Origin: Burkholderia multivorans ATCC BAA-247
GTDB taxonomy: Bacteria > Pseudomonadota > Gammaproteobacteria > Burkholderiales > Burkholderiaceae
Length of the DNA stretch: 64,000 bases
Assembly: GCF_000959525.1 (NCBI RefSeq)
Contig: NZ_CP009831.1
Span: 1,364,001-1,428,000, forward strand
Direction of reading: 5' to 3'
The translations under genes and the position numbers were made by a program. Under the pieces are notes generated by a model. That model made no database searches. It was given only the letters and a program-made list of their open reading frames with translations, and was not told where the DNA came from. Numbering within the stretch: the first letter of the stretch is position 1; each line of letters begins with the position of its first letter. This document shows positions 9,822-19,337 of the stretch, in pieces.

Positions 9822-10796
9822 GTGAAAAAGACATCAGGCGAGATTCGAATCGGCATTTCAGGCTGGCGCTACGCGGGATGGCGCGGCACGTTCTACCCGC
9901 AAGGACTGAAGCAGGCAGCGGAGCTGCGCTACGCGTCGAGCCTGATGCAGACGATCGAAATCAACGGAACGCATTACAGCCTGCAATCGCTGGACAGCTG
10001 GCAGCACTGGTACGCACAGACACCGCCGGGATTCACGTTCAGCGTAAAAGGCGCCCGCTACCTGACGCATCTGCTGCGCTTTCGCGACGAAGCGGCGACG
10101 GTCGGCGCCGCCAACTTCTTCGCACAGGGCGTGCTTGCGCTGAAAGACAAGCTCGGCCCGATCCTGTGGCAGTTCCCGCCCTCCCTGCGCTTCGACGCGG
10201 AGCACATCGAGCGCTTCCTGACACTGCTGCCGCACGATACCGAAGCGGCGCTCGCGTTCGCCGAACGGCATGACGCGCGCGTGAAGACGCCCTACCTCAG
10301 GATCGACCGCAAGCGCCGCTTGCGTCACGCGATCGAGGTGCGCCACGAGAGCTTCATGGATCCGGCGTTCATAAAGCTGCTGCGCCGCCACAAGGTCGCA
10401 CTCGTCGTGTCGGATTCGACCGAGCCATGGCCGCAGTTCGAGGATCTGAGCGCGGATTTCGTCTATATGCGGCTGCACGGCACCGAAACGAAATATTCGG
10501 GCGAATACTCGGATGCCGCGCTCGACCGCTGGGCGAACCGAATCGACGCATGGCGCCGCGGCACGCAGCCTGCCGACGCACGGCTCGCCGCGCCGGAACT
10601 GCCGCCGCCGCGCGCGCAGACGCGCGACGTGTACTGCTATTTCGACAACGATGCGAAAACGCACGCGCCGTTCGACGCGCAGCGTCTGATGGAGCGCCTC
10701 GGCCTGCATGCACACGCGGCGGCGACGGCCGACGACGGCGCCGCCGCGGCCGTCGCCGAACACGATGAACCCGAACCGCAAGGAGAAAAACGATGA
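9822..10796 (+). CDS. DUF72 (YecE) family protein
   Basis: This 324-aa TIM-barrel-like DUF72 protein has the family features GISGWRYAGWRGTFYP at the start, INGTHYSLQ, FSVKGARYLTHLLRF and the later DFVYMRLHG. Its biochemical role is not known. It uses a GTG start with no obvious Shine-Dalgarno. The IS remnant ends about 140 bp upstream, so native upstream sequence may have been altered. The C-terminal 40 residues are Ala/Asp/Glu-rich and probably disordered. Its stop codon overlaps the next small gene's start, indicating translational coupling. Confidence 0.88.
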   Translation: MKKTSGEIRIGISGWRYAGWRGTFYPQGLKQAAELRYASSLMQTIEINGTHYSLQSLDSWQHWYAQTPPGFTFSVKGARYLTHLLRFRDEAATVGAANFFAQGVLALKDKLGPILWQFPPSLRFDAEHIERFLTLLPHDTEAALAFAERHDARVKTPYLRIDRKRRLRHAIEVRHESFMDPAFIKLLRRHKVALVVSDSTEPWPQFEDLSADFVYMRLHGTETKYSGEYSDAALDRWANRIDAWRRGTQPADARLAAPELPPPRAQTRDVYCYFDNDAKTHAPFDAQRLMERLGLHAHAAATADDGAAAAVAEHDEPEPQGEKR

Positions 10797-10963
10797 CTCT
10801 GCTTATCTACCTGGTCGGATGGATCATTTTCATCGGCGGCGTCGCATGGGGATTGATGACGCTGCATGTGTCGCAGCACATCATCGAGATCGTCGCCGTC
10901 ATCCTGTTCGGCATCGCCGTGATCACGGGCGCGACGCGCGCACGCAATCGCGACCGGTCCTAG
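10793..10963 (+). CDS. Small 56-aa membrane protein
   Basis: A short ORF starts at the ATGA that contains the DUF72 stop codon, with AAGGAG 8 bases ahead. The product MTLLIYLVGWIIFIGGVAWG... has two hydrophobic segments (about residues 3-22 and 28-45) and a basic tail ARNRDRS. It looks like a two-helix inner-membrane protein. I do not recognise a family; the coupling suggests it is made together with the DUF72 protein. Confidence 0.7.
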   Translation: MTLLIYLVGWIIFIGGVAWGLMTLHVSQHIIEIVAVILFGIAVITGATRARNRDRS

Positions 10964-11029
10964 CGCGATGCGTGCGTGCGCACGACCGCTCTGCGCACGC
11001 ACGTCGCATCGTTCGCGGCCCACCACGTC

Positions 11030-12247
11030 TCAGCGCCGGTTCGATCGCGACACGACGTCGATCCACACCGCGAGCACCAGCACCGCGCCCTTGACGATCA
11101 TCTGCCAGTACGCGTCGACGTCGAGCATCGACATCCCGTTGTCGAGACTCGCCATCACGAGCGCGCCGATCAGCGCGCCGTACACGGTGCCCGACCCGCC
11201 GCGCATCGACGTACCGCCGATAAAGCACGCGGCGATCGCGTCGAGTTCGCCCATCGTGCCGGCAGACGGCGATCCTGCAGCGAGCCGCGCGGTGTTCACG
11301 ATCCCCGCGAACGCGCACATCAGCCCCATCAGCGCGAAGATCGCGAGCTTCACGCGGTCGGTGTCGACGCCGGACAGCCGCGTCGCCTCGAGATTCGATC
11401 CGACCGCATAGATGCGCCGGCCGAACACGGTCTGCGTCGCGATCCACGAGAACACGCCGAGCAGCGCGAGCAGCAGCAGGACCGGCACCGGAATGCCGCC
11501 GTAACGGTCGAGCGTCGCAACGAACGCGAACAGCACGGCACCCGCGCCGACGACCTTCGCCGCGTCCTGCCACACCGGCGCGACCGCGAGCCGGTAGCGG
11601 CGCCGCGTGCCGCGCTGACGCACGACGAGCAGCGCGACGAGCGCGAACAGCAGCAGCGCGAGGCCGTCGCCGACGGCGCGCGGCAGATAGCCCTGCCCGA
11701 TGAACACGAAGCCGTCCGAGACCGGCGCGATGGTCGAACCGCCGGTCACGCCGAGCAGCACGCCGCGAAACGCGAGCATCCCGCCGAGCCCGACGATGAA
11801 CGACGGCACGCGCCGATAGGTCGACCACCAGCCGTTGAACAACCCGATCAGCACGCCGAGCGCGAGCACGGCGGGCACGGTCGCGGCTACGGGCCAGTGG
11901 CGGTTCACGTCGAGAATCGCCGCGACGCCGCCGAGCAGCCCGAGCAGCGAACCGACCGACAGGTCGATCTCGCCCGCGATGATGACGAACACCATGCCGC
12001 ACGCGAGCATCCCGGTGATCGACATCTGCCGCAGCAGGTTCGACACGTTGCGCGGCGTAACGAACGCGCCGTCGGTCAGCACCGAGAAGAACAGCCAGAT
12101 CGCGGCGACCGCGAACAGCAGCGCGAGCACCTTGTAGCGGACGAAGATCTGCCGCAGCGGCCGGCCCGCGCCGCGGCGCGCGTCGGCACCGGGCGCACCG
12201 CCCGGCGCGCCGGCGGAAGACGAAGAGGAAGACAGTTCGGTATTCAT
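11030..12247 (-). CDS. xylH: D-xylose ABC transporter permease XylH
   Basis: This 405-aa permease of the ribose/xylose (BPD_transp_2) family has about ten hydrophobic segments and the signature [20 protein letters not shown] (about residues 98-117). The later [20 protein letters not shown] segment is also typical. The N-terminal 35 residues are Ser/Gly/Ala-rich and cytoplasmic. It overlaps the end of xylG by 4 bp (ATGA) and is the last gene of xylA-B-F-G-H on the minus strand. With XylG and XylF it imports D-xylose. The start is the ATG at 12245-12247; the frame is open much further upstream but only as a by-product of high GC. Confidence 0.93.
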   Translation of the reverse strand: MNTELSSSSSSAGAPGGAPGADARRGAGRPLRQIFVRYKVLALLFAVAAIWLFFSVLTDGAFVTPRNVSNLLRQMSITGMLACGMVFVIIAGEIDLSVGSLLGLLGGVAAILDVNRHWPVAATVPAVLALGVLIGLFNGWWSTYRRVPSFIVGLGGMLAFRGVLLGVTGGSTIAPVSDGFVFIGQGYLPRAVGDGLALLLFALVALLVVRQRGTRRRYRLAVAPVWQDAAKVVGAGAVLFAFVATLDRYGGIPVPVLLLLALLGVFSWIATQTVFGRRIYAVGSNLEATRLSGVDTDRVKLAIFALMGLMCAFAGIVNTARLAAGSPSAGTMGELDAIAACFIGGTSMRGGSGTVYGALIGALVMASLDNGMSMLDVDAYWQMIVKGAVLVLAVWIDVVSRSNRR

Positions 12248-13803
12248 GTCGCACTCGTTGCGGTGGGTTCGGTCGGGCGCCGGCCGGCTTTCAGCGCGGC
12301 GCCGAGAATCTGTTCCTGCGTCAGGCCGTCGTTGACGAAATCGCCGCGCAGCTCGCCCTCGCCGATCACGAGCACGCGATCGGCAAGCCCGAGCACCTCG
12401 GGCATCTCCGACGACACGACGATCAGCGCGACGCCGCGTTTCGCAAGCGCGAAGATCAGCCGGTAGATCTCCGCTTTCGCACCGACGTCGACGCCGCGCG
12501 TCGGCTCGTCGAGAATCAGCACCTGCGGGTCGGCGAGCAGCATGCGCGCCAGCACGGCCTTCTGCTGATTGCCTCCGGACAGGCTCGCGATCGGCAGGAA
12601 CGGATGCGCGGCACGCACGGACAGCCGCTGCATCTCGGTGCGGATCGCGTCGAGTTCGGCGGCCTCGTCGATCCGCCCGCGCGCCGCGAAGCGCCGCAGC
12701 ACCGACAGCGTGATGTTGTGGCCGACGCCGAGCTGCGGAACGATGCCGTGCCGCTTGCGGTCCTCGGGCACCATCGCGATGCCCGCGCGGATCGCATCGC
12801 CCGGCGCACGGATCGCGAGCGGCCGGCCGTTCATCCGTACGTCGGCCGCGCACGCGCCCGGATACGCGCCGAAGATCGCCTGCATCAGCTCGGTACGCCC
12901 GGCGCCGACGAGGCCCGCGACGCCGAGGATCTCGCCGCGCCGCACGCTGAACGACACGTCGTCGACGCGCTTGCGGCGCGGGTTCGTCACGTCGTAGCAG
13001 GTCACGTTGCGCACATCGAGCACGACGTCGCCGATCTCGTGTGGCTCGCGCGGATACAGGTTGCGGATCTCGCGGCCGACCATCATCGAGATGATCCGGT
13101 CGGTCGTCAGCGCACGCATCGGCTCGGTCGCGACGTGGCGGCCGTCGCGGATCACGGTGACCGTGTCGCAGACGGCTTCGACCTCGTCGAGCTTGTGCGA
13201 GATGTACACGCACGCGACGCCGCGCCGTTTCAGATCGCGGACGATGTCGAGCAGGATGCGCGTCTCCGACGCGCTCAGCGACGACGACGGTTCGTCGAGA
13301 ATCAGCAGCTTCGCGCGCTTGTTCAGCGCCTTCGCGATCTCGATCAATTGCTGATGGCCGCCGCCGTAGTTCATCACGGGCTGCGCGACGTTGATCGCGT
13401 CGATCCGCAGTTCGCGCAGCAGCGCCTCGGCGCGTCGCACCATCTCGGCATAGTGCATGCGCCCGCCGGGCAGCGTGATCTCGTTGCCGAGGAAGATGTT
13501 CTCGGCCACCGACAGTTCGGGCACGAGCATCAGCTCCTGGTGAATGATCACGATGCCCGCGCGCTCGGTATCGCGCACGCCGGATGCGACGAGCGGCGCA
13601 CCTTCCCAGCGGATCTCGCCCTCCCACGTGCCGTGCGGATAGACGCCCGACAGCACCTTCATCAGCGTCGATTTGCCCGCGCCGTTCTCGCCGCACAGCC
13701 CGACGCATTCGCCGGGCCGCACGGTCAGGTCGATTCCGTCGAGCGCCTTCACGCCGTCGAAATCCTTGACGATGCCGCGCATCGTCAGCAAGGGTTCGGT
13801 CAT
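12244..13803 (-). CDS. xylG: D-xylose ABC transporter ATP-binding protein XylG
   Basis: This 519-aa sugar importer ATPase has two tandem ABC domains. The first has Walker [13 protein letters not shown] and Walker [12 protein letters not shown]. The second has the usual degenerate Walker A ([12 protein letters not shown]), signature [15 protein letters not shown] and Walker [13 protein letters not shown]. This two-domain layout is standard for the Rbs/Ara/Xyl group. It lies between xylF and xylH, and its gene context (xylose isomerase and kinase in the same operon) fixes xylose as the likely substrate. Confidence 0.95.
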   Translation of the reverse strand: MTEPLLTMRGIVKDFDGVKALDGIDLTVRPGECVGLCGENGAGKSTLMKVLSGVYPHGTWEGEIRWEGAPLVASGVRDTERAGIVIIHQELMLVPELSVAENIFLGNEITLPGGRMHYAEMVRRAEALLRELRIDAINVAQPVMNYGGGHQQLIEIAKALNKRAKLLILDEPSSSLSASETRILLDIVRDLKRRGVACVYISHKLDEVEAVCDTVTVIRDGRHVATEPMRALTTDRIISMMVGREIRNLYPREPHEIGDVVLDVRNVTCYDVTNPRRKRVDDVSFSVRRGEILGVAGLVGAGRTELMQAIFGAYPGACAADVRMNGRPLAIRAPGDAIRAGIAMVPEDRKRHGIVPQLGVGHNITLSVLRRFAARGRIDEAAELDAIRTEMQRLSVRAAHPFLPIASLSGGNQQKAVLARMLLADPQVLILDEPTRGVDVGAKAEIYRLIFALAKRGVALIVVSSEMPEVLGLADRVLVIGEGELRGDFVNDGLTQEQILGAALKAGRRPTEPTATSAT

Positions 13804-13872
13804 ACGTTCGTGCCTCGCAGTGTGCGCGCGGCCGCACCCGGCACCCGCGGCCGGCCGCGCGCGTCGCGCCGC

Positions 13873-14901
13873 TTACTGGCTCGCCAGCTGCGCCTGGGTG
13901 TAGAAGCCGTCCTTCACGACGACGTCGACGTTGCGCTTGGTCAGCAGCGTCGGCTGCAGCAGCACGGTGTCGACCTTCTTCTTGCCGTTGTCGTATTGCG
14001 CGTTGTACGCGGGCTTCGTACCCTTCGCGAGATCGACCGCGAGCTTCGCCGCTTCGCCGGCGATCAGCTTCAGCGGCTTGTAGACGGTCATCGTCTGCGT
14101 GCCGGCGATCACGCGCTTGACGGCCGCGAGATCGGCGTCCTGCCCCGACACGGGCACCTTGCCGGCCAGATGCTGCGCGGCGAGCGCCTGGATCGCGCCG
14201 CCCGCGGTGCCGTCGTTCGACGCGACGATCGCGTCGATCTTGTTGTTGTTCGCGGTCAGCGCATCCTCGACGATCCGCAGCGCGGTCGATGCGCTCCACT
14301 CCGGCACCCACTGCTGGCCGACGATCTTGATGTCGCCGCGGTCGATCGCGGGCTTCAGCACCTTCATCTGGCCGGCGCGCAGCATCTTCGCGTTGTTGTC
14401 GGTCGGGGCGCCGCCGAGCAGGAAGTAGTTGCCCTTCGGCTTCGCGTCGATCACGCCCTGCGCCTGCAGCTCGCCGACCTTCTCGTTGTCGAACGAGATG
14501 TATGCGTCGACGTCCGCATCGAGAATCAATCGGTCGTACGACACGACCTTGATGCCGGCCTTCTTCGCTTCCGCGACGACGTTGCCGAGCGTCTTCGAAT
14601 TGAACGGCACGATCACGATCACGTCGACGCCGCGCGAAATGAGGTTTTCGATCTGCGAGATCTGCCGCTCCTCGCTCGCGTCGGCGGACTGCACGGACAC
14701 CTTCGCGCCGAGCTTCGTCGCGGCGGCGACGAAATAGTCGCGATCGCGCGACCAGCGCTCGACGCGCAGATCGTCGATGCAGAAGCCGATCTCGGGCTTG
14801 TCCTTGCTCGCGTGCGCGAGCGGCGCGCCAAGCGCGAGGACCGCCAGCGCTGCGGCGCCGGCGAGCGAACTCAATACGGTACGACGCGTCACGGATCTCA
14901 T
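13873..14901 (-). CDS. xylF: D-xylose-binding periplasmic protein XylF
   Basis: This 342-aa protein has a signal peptide cleaved near AHA-SKD. The mature part has the type-1 periplasmic binding fold and XylF-specific stretches such as IGFCIDDLRVERWSRDRDYF, SADASEERQISQIENL and SYDRLILDADVDAYISFDNE. It captures D-xylose for XylGH. The 141-bp gap after xylB is the largest inside the operon and may hold an internal promoter or processing site. Confidence 0.95.
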   Translation of the reverse strand: MRSVTRRTVLSSLAGAAALAVLALGAPLAHASKDKPEIGFCIDDLRVERWSRDRDYFVAAATKLGAKVSVQSADASEERQISQIENLISRGVDVIVIVPFNSKTLGNVVAEAKKAGIKVVSYDRLILDADVDAYISFDNEKVGELQAQGVIDAKPKGNYFLLGGAPTDNNAKMLRAGQMKVLKPAIDRGDIKIVGQQWVPEWSASTALRIVEDALTANNNKIDAIVASNDGTAGGAIQALAAQHLAGKVPVSGQDADLAAVKRVIAGTQTMTVYKPLKLIAGEAAKLAVDLAKGTKPAYNAQYDNGKKKVDTVLLQPTLLTKRNVDVVVKDGFYTQAQLASQ

Positions 14902-15042
14902 GTCTCCACTCCTCTTTATTGGACTACCTCGATACGCCGGGCGGGCGCCGGAATGCGCCGCCCGCTTCGAGCCATTGCAGGCCCCGCGCCATCGCGCGGC
15001 AGCCCCGCCGGCGGCCCGAGTTCCGGCGGTGCGAACGGTGCG

Positions 15043-16521
15043 TCACGCGCCGGCCGCGAATACGGGTTCGAGCGCGCGATACAACGCGCGAAACGTCGGC
15101 CGCCGCACGTCGCGATACCACGCATGGCGCGCGCGGTCCGGCTCGCGTACCGCCAGCACGGGCGGCTGCGGACACACGATGTCGAGCGGCACATCGGGTT
15201 CGACCGCGAGCCGCGCAAGCCGCGCGGCACCGAGCGCCGGGCCGACGTCGCCGCCCGCGCGCAGCGTCAGCGCGCGGCCGGTCAGATCGGCGAGCATCTG
15301 CGTCCAGTACGCGCTGCGCGAGCCGCCGCCGATTACCGTGATGCCGTCCGGCACGAGCCCCGCCGCATGCAGCGCGTCGATGCCGTCGAGCAGCGCGAAG
15401 CCGACGCCTTCGAGCGTCGCGTTCGCGAGATCGGCGCGCCGCGTATCGGCCGTCAGCCCGTAGAACACGCCCTTCGCATTGACGTCGTTGTGCGGCGTGC
15501 GCTCGCCGCTCAGGTAAGGCAGGAACCATGGGCGCGCATCGCGCGCGTTCGCCTCGGCATCCGCGAGCAGCGCCGCGACGCCGTCGTAGCCGGCGAGCTG
15601 CGCGGCAAAGTCGATGCAGCCCGCCGCGTTCAGCATCACGGACATCAGGTGCCACGTGTCGGGCAACGCATGGCAGAAGCTGTGCACCGCCGATTCGGGA
15701 TTCGCGCGAAAGCCGTCCGACACCGCGAAGTAGACGCCCGACGTGCCGAGCGACAGCAGCGCATCGCCGGGCCGCACGATGCCGACGCCGACCGCGCCGG
15801 CCGCGTTGTCGCCGCCGCCCGCAATAACCGGAATCTCGCGCAGCCCGAGCGTGCGCGCGACGTCGGGCAGCAGCATGCCGGTGATCCGGTTGCCTTCGAA
15901 CACGGCCGGCATCTGCGCTTGCGACAGTCCGCAGGCCGCGAGCAGCGTGTCGTCGTACGCGCGCTTCGCGACGTCGAGCCACAGCGTGCCGGCCGCATCC
16001 GACGGATCGGTCGCGAACGCGCCGGTCAACCGGTAGCGCAGATAGTCCTTCGGCAGCAGCACGTGCGCGATCCGCGCGAACACGTCGGGTTCGTGGCGGC
16101 GCACCCACAGCAGCTTCGGCGCGGTAAAGCCCGGCATCGCGATGTTGCCGGCGACCGCACGCAGCGACGGCGCCGCGCGTTCGAGCTCCGCGCACTCCGC
16201 ATCCGCGCGGCCGTCGTTCCAGAGAATCGCGGGACGCAGCACGTCGCCGCGCGCGTCGAGCAGCGTCGCGCCGTGCATCTGGCCCGTGAGCCCGAGCGCG
16301 GCGATGTCGCGCGCGTCGATGCCGGCCGCACGTGCATCGGCGACGAGCGCCGCGAGCGCACCGCACGCAGCGTCCCACCAGTCGTGCGGCGCCTGCTCCG
16401 ACCAGCGCGGCTGCGGCCGGCTCACCGTCAGCGGCCGCGTCGCGCTCGCGCGCACCGTGCCGTCGCGGTCGAGCAGCACGGCCTTTACGCCCGACGTGCC
16501 GAGATCGAGTCCGATGTACAT
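15043..16521 (-). CDS. xylB: Xylulokinase
   Basis: This 492-aa FGGY-family sugar kinase phosphorylates D-xylulose to xylulose 5-phosphate. Visible motifs are the N-terminal phosphate loop GLDLGTSGVKAVLLDRDG, the substrate-side LTGQMHGATLLD, and the C-terminal adenosine loop GGGSRSAYWTQMLAD. It starts 4 bp after the xylA stop, consistent with cotranscription. Length and motifs are those of XylB rather than glycerol kinase. Confidence 0.95.
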   Translation of the reverse strand: MYIGLDLGTSGVKAVLLDRDGTVRASATRPLTVSRPQPRWSEQAPHDWWDAACGALAALVADARAAGIDARDIAALGLTGQMHGATLLDARGDVLRPAILWNDGRADAECAELERAAPSLRAVAGNIAMPGFTAPKLLWVRRHEPDVFARIAHVLLPKDYLRYRLTGAFATDPSDAAGTLWLDVAKRAYDDTLLAACGLSQAQMPAVFEGNRITGMLLPDVARTLGLREIPVIAGGGDNAAGAVGVGIVRPGDALLSLGTSGVYFAVSDGFRANPESAVHSFCHALPDTWHLMSVMLNAAGCIDFAAQLAGYDGVAALLADAEANARDARPWFLPYLSGERTPHNDVNAKGVFYGLTADTRRADLANATLEGVGFALLDGIDALHAAGLVPDGITVIGGGSRSAYWTQMLADLTGRALTLRAGGDVGPALGAARLARLAVEPDVPLDIVCPQPPVLAVREPDRARHAWYRDVRRPTFRALYRALEPVFAAGA

Positions 16522-16525
16522 GGCG

Positions 16526-17848
16526 TCAGCGCAGCGCGTAAATCGCCTGATTCACGATGTTCTCGAGCCGCTCCTGCGCGCCGCTCGCATGCTGCGGGTT
16601 CACGCCGCGCGCGAGCGCGTCGGCCGCGAGCGATTCGAGCGTATAGCCGCCCGACAGGATCTTGCGGCCGAACGCGTCGTCCCACTGCGCGTAGCGCTGC
16701 CGGCGCATCGCTTCGAGCCGGTCGTTCTCGACGAGCACGGCCGCGCGTTCGACGGCGAGCGCGAGCACGTCGATCGCGCCGACATGTCCGTAGAACAAAT
16801 CTTCCGGATCGACACTCTGACGTCGCACCTTCGCGTCGAAGTTCATGCCGCCGGTCGTGAATCCGCCGTGACGCAGGATCTCGTAGAACGCGAGCGTGAG
16901 CTCCTCGACGCTGTTCGGAAACTGATCGGTGTCCCAGCCGTTCTGCGGATCGCCGCGGTTCGCGTCGACGCTGCCGAACACGCCGAGCGCGAACGCGTTC
17001 GCGATTTCGTGATGGAACGAATGACCGGCGAGCGTCGCATGGTTCGCCTCGATGTTCACGCGGATCTCGTCCTGCAGCCCGTATTGCGTGAGAAAGCCGT
17101 GCACGGTCGCGACGTCGTAGTCGTATTGATGCTTGGTCGGCTCCTGCGGCTTCGGCTCGATCAGCAGCGCGCCGCGAAAGCCGATCCGGTGCTTGTGCTC
17201 GACGACCATCGACAGGAAGCGCGCGAACTGCTCGCGCTCGCGCTTCAGATCGGTATTGAGCAGCGTTTCGTACCCTTCGCGGCCGCCCCACAGCACGTAG
17301 TTCTCGCCGCCGAGCCGGTGCGTCGCGTCGAGCGCATGGCGCACCTGCGTCGCGGCCCATGCGAAGACGTCCGGGTTCGGGTTGGTCGCGGCGCCCGCCG
17401 CGAAGCGCGGATGCGAGAACAGGTTCGCGGTGCCCCACAGCAGCCGCACGCCGCTCGCCTGCTGGCGCTCGCCGAGATAGTCGACCATCCGCGCGAAGTT
17501 GTCGACGTACTCGCGCAGGCTGTCGCCTTCCGGCGCGACGTCGGTGTCGTGGAACGTGTAGAACGGCGTGCCGAGCTTCGTGAAGAACTCGAATGCGGCA
17601 TCGGCCTTTTGCCGCGCGCGCTCGAGCGCGTCGCCCGGCTGCTGCCATGGCCGCCGGAATGCGCCCTGCCCGAAAATGTCGTGACCGGGCCACACGAAGG
17701 TGTGCCAGTAGCAGACGGCGATCCGCAGATGTTCCTCGAGCGTCTTGCCAAGCACGCGCTTCGTGCGGTCGTAGTGGTGATAGGCCAGCGGGTTGTCCGA
17801 CTGCGGCCCTTCGTAGCGAATCGCGGGAATGTGTTCGAAATACGACAT
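16526..17848 (-). CDS. xylA: Xylose isomerase
   Basis: This 440-aa protein has exactly the usual length of class II xylose isomerases, which convert D-xylose to D-xylulose with two divalent metals. Family signatures are visible, including [32 protein letters not shown] (metal-binding Glu/Lys) and [17 protein letters not shown], with [19 protein letters not shown] further on. The ATG at 17846-17848 has a GGAGA ribosome-binding site and gives the classic [14 protein letters not shown] start. It is the first gene of the xyl operon and is divergent from xylR. Confidence 0.97.
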   Translation of the reverse strand: MSYFEHIPAIRYEGPQSDNPLAYHHYDRTKRVLGKTLEEHLRIAVCYWHTFVWPGHDIFGQGAFRRPWQQPGDALERARQKADAAFEFFTKLGTPFYTFHDTDVAPEGDSLREYVDNFARMVDYLGERQQASGVRLLWGTANLFSHPRFAAGAATNPNPDVFAWAATQVRHALDATHRLGGENYVLWGGREGYETLLNTDLKREREQFARFLSMVVEHKHRIGFRGALLIEPKPQEPTKHQYDYDVATVHGFLTQYGLQDEIRVNIEANHATLAGHSFHHEIANAFALGVFGSVDANRGDPQNGWDTDQFPNSVEELTLAFYEILRHGGFTTGGMNFDAKVRRQSVDPEDLFYGHVGAIDVLALAVERAAVLVENDRLEAMRRQRYAQWDDAFGRKILSGGYTLESLAADALARGVNPQHASGAQERLENIVNQAIYALR

Positions 17849-18117
17849 GGCGTCTCCGTCCGGTGTCTTGTTGCAGCGCAGCGTGCGTCGCGTCGACGCG
17901 CGGCGCCGGGTTGCGGTCTGGCAGGATCGTGCCCGTGCGCCTGCCGGCCGGCAATTGCGAAATTGCGCAGCACGCTTAACGTTTCTTGCCAGCCGCGCGC
18001 GCGGCACGCGGATTCCGTCCTACAATCGCCGGACATCGAACCGTCGCGCGCCGCCCGCCGGACGCGCGCCCCAGGAGACAACGGCACGGCGCCCGCGGCG
18101 CCGGCCCCGAGACCGAG
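17849..18117. promoter_or_regulatory. xylA-xylR divergent control region with tandem AATTGCG repeats
   Basis: This 269-bp intergenic region serves both the xylA operon (minus) and xylR (plus). At 17953-17968 there is a tandem direct repeat, AATTGCGA-AATTGCGC, in otherwise GC-rich sequence, a plausible binding site for the AraC-type XylR, whose sites are direct repeats. TACAAT at 18021-18026 is a possible -10 for xylR, though no good -35 pairs with it. The operator assignment is inference. Confidence 0.5.
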
Positions 18118-19311
18118 ATGAACCGCGCCCGTTCCGCCCCGACACCGCACCGCATTGCGCTGCTGTTCAACGCCAACAAGGTCTACGACCGCGAAATCAT
18201 CAGCGGGATCGGCCAGTACCTGCACTCGACGCGCGTCGTGTGGGACCTGTTCCTCGAAGACGACTTCCGCTGCCGGCTCGCCGGCATCGAGCGCTTCGAC
18301 GGCGACGGCATCATCGCGGATTTCGACGATCCGGCGGTCGCCGACGCGCTGGCCGGCTCGCCGCTGCCGATCGTCGCGGTGGGCTCGTCTTACGAGGATC
18401 CGTCCCACTATCCGGACGGCGTCCCGTACATCGCGACCGACAATCCGAAACTCGTGTCGCTCGCCTATACGCATCTGATCGGCGCGGGGCTGCCGCATTT
18501 CGCGATGTACAGCCTGCCGGCCGCGCAGGAAAACCGCTGGGCGCAGCAGCGCGAGCTGGCGTTCGACCGGCTCGCGCGCGCGGACGGCCTCGACGCGCCG
18601 ATCTACCGCGGGCTGCCGACGACGGCGTCCGGCTGGAACCATGCGATCGAGCAGCTGATCGACTGGCTGAACGCGCTGCCTAAGCCGGTCGGCGTGATCG
18701 CGGTGACCGACGCGCGTGCGCGGCATCTGCTGCAGGCGTGCCTGATCGCCGGCATCGCGGTGCCCGAGCAGGTCGCGATCATCGGGATCGACAACGATCC
18801 GCTCACGCGCACGCTGACGCGCATTCCGCTGTCGTCGGTGATCCAGGGCACCGAGGAGATGGGCCGCACGGCCGCGCACCTGCTGCACCGGATGCTGCGC
18901 GGCGCACGCTTTCCGGGGCAGCGCATCCTCGTGCCGCCGGTCGGCATCAACGTGCTCGAATCGACGCGCCATCAGCCGGTCGCGAGTCCGCACGTGATGC
19001 GGGCGCGGCACTTCATCCGCCAGTACGCGTGCCAGGGCATCAAGACCGAGCAGGTCGCCGACTATGTCGGCGTGTCGCGCTCGCTGCTCGAAGAACACTT
19101 CCGGCGCGAACTGCAGCGCACCGTTCATCAGGAAATCCTGCGTCACAAGCTCGAGGCCGCGCAGGCGCTGCTCGCGAGCCGCAATGCATCGAGCGCCGAG
19201 GTCGCGATCCGCTGCGGATTCACGTCGCTGCAGTACATGTATGCGGTGTTCCGGCGCGAACTCGGCTGCACGCCGCGCGAATACCAGGAACGCGCGGTGT
19301 CCGCGCACTGA
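18118..19311 (+). CDS. xylR: Xylose operon activator XylR (AraC family)
   Basis: This 397-aa regulator has an N-terminal periplasmic-binding-protein-like sugar-sensing domain (HRIALLFNANKVYDREII..., about residues 12-280) and a C-terminal AraC helix-turn-helix pair (about 285-395). The latter includes DYVGVSRSLLEEHFRRELQ and FTSLQYMYAVFRRELG. Architecture and length match E. coli XylR. It is divergent from xylA and is expected to activate the operon when xylose is bound. ATG 18118 is chosen because upstream in-frame sequence is low-complexity Arg-rich, although its own Shine-Dalgarno is weak. Confidence 0.94.
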   Translation: MNRARSAPTPHRIALLFNANKVYDREIISGIGQYLHSTRVVWDLFLEDDFRCRLAGIERFDGDGIIADFDDPAVADALAGSPLPIVAVGSSYEDPSHYPDGVPYIATDNPKLVSLAYTHLIGAGLPHFAMYSLPAAQENRWAQQRELAFDRLARADGLDAPIYRGLPTTASGWNHAIEQLIDWLNALPKPVGVIAVTDARARHLLQACLIAGIAVPEQVAIIGIDNDPLTRTLTRIPLSSVIQGTEEMGRTAAHLLHRMLRGARFPGQRILVPPVGINVLESTRHQPVASPHVMRARHFIRQYACQGIKTEQVADYVGVSRSLLEEHFRRELQRTVHQEILRHKLEAAQALLASRNASSAEVAIRCGFTSLQYMYAVFRRELGCTPREYQERAVSAH

Positions 19312-19337
19312 CGCTCATCGTCGACGACCGACTACTC

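Noticed and set aside
11030-14311. A 1093-codon open frame on the minus strand running into xylH
   Set aside because: Only the last 405 codons are permease; upstream it overlaps xylG and part of xylF in another frame and encodes Arg/Ala-rich nonsense caused by high GC.
12604-16860. A 1418-codon open frame on the plus strand antisense to the xyl operon
   Set aside because: It lies entirely opposite well-recognised xylG, xylF, xylB and part of xylA, has no domain and has shadow-frame composition.
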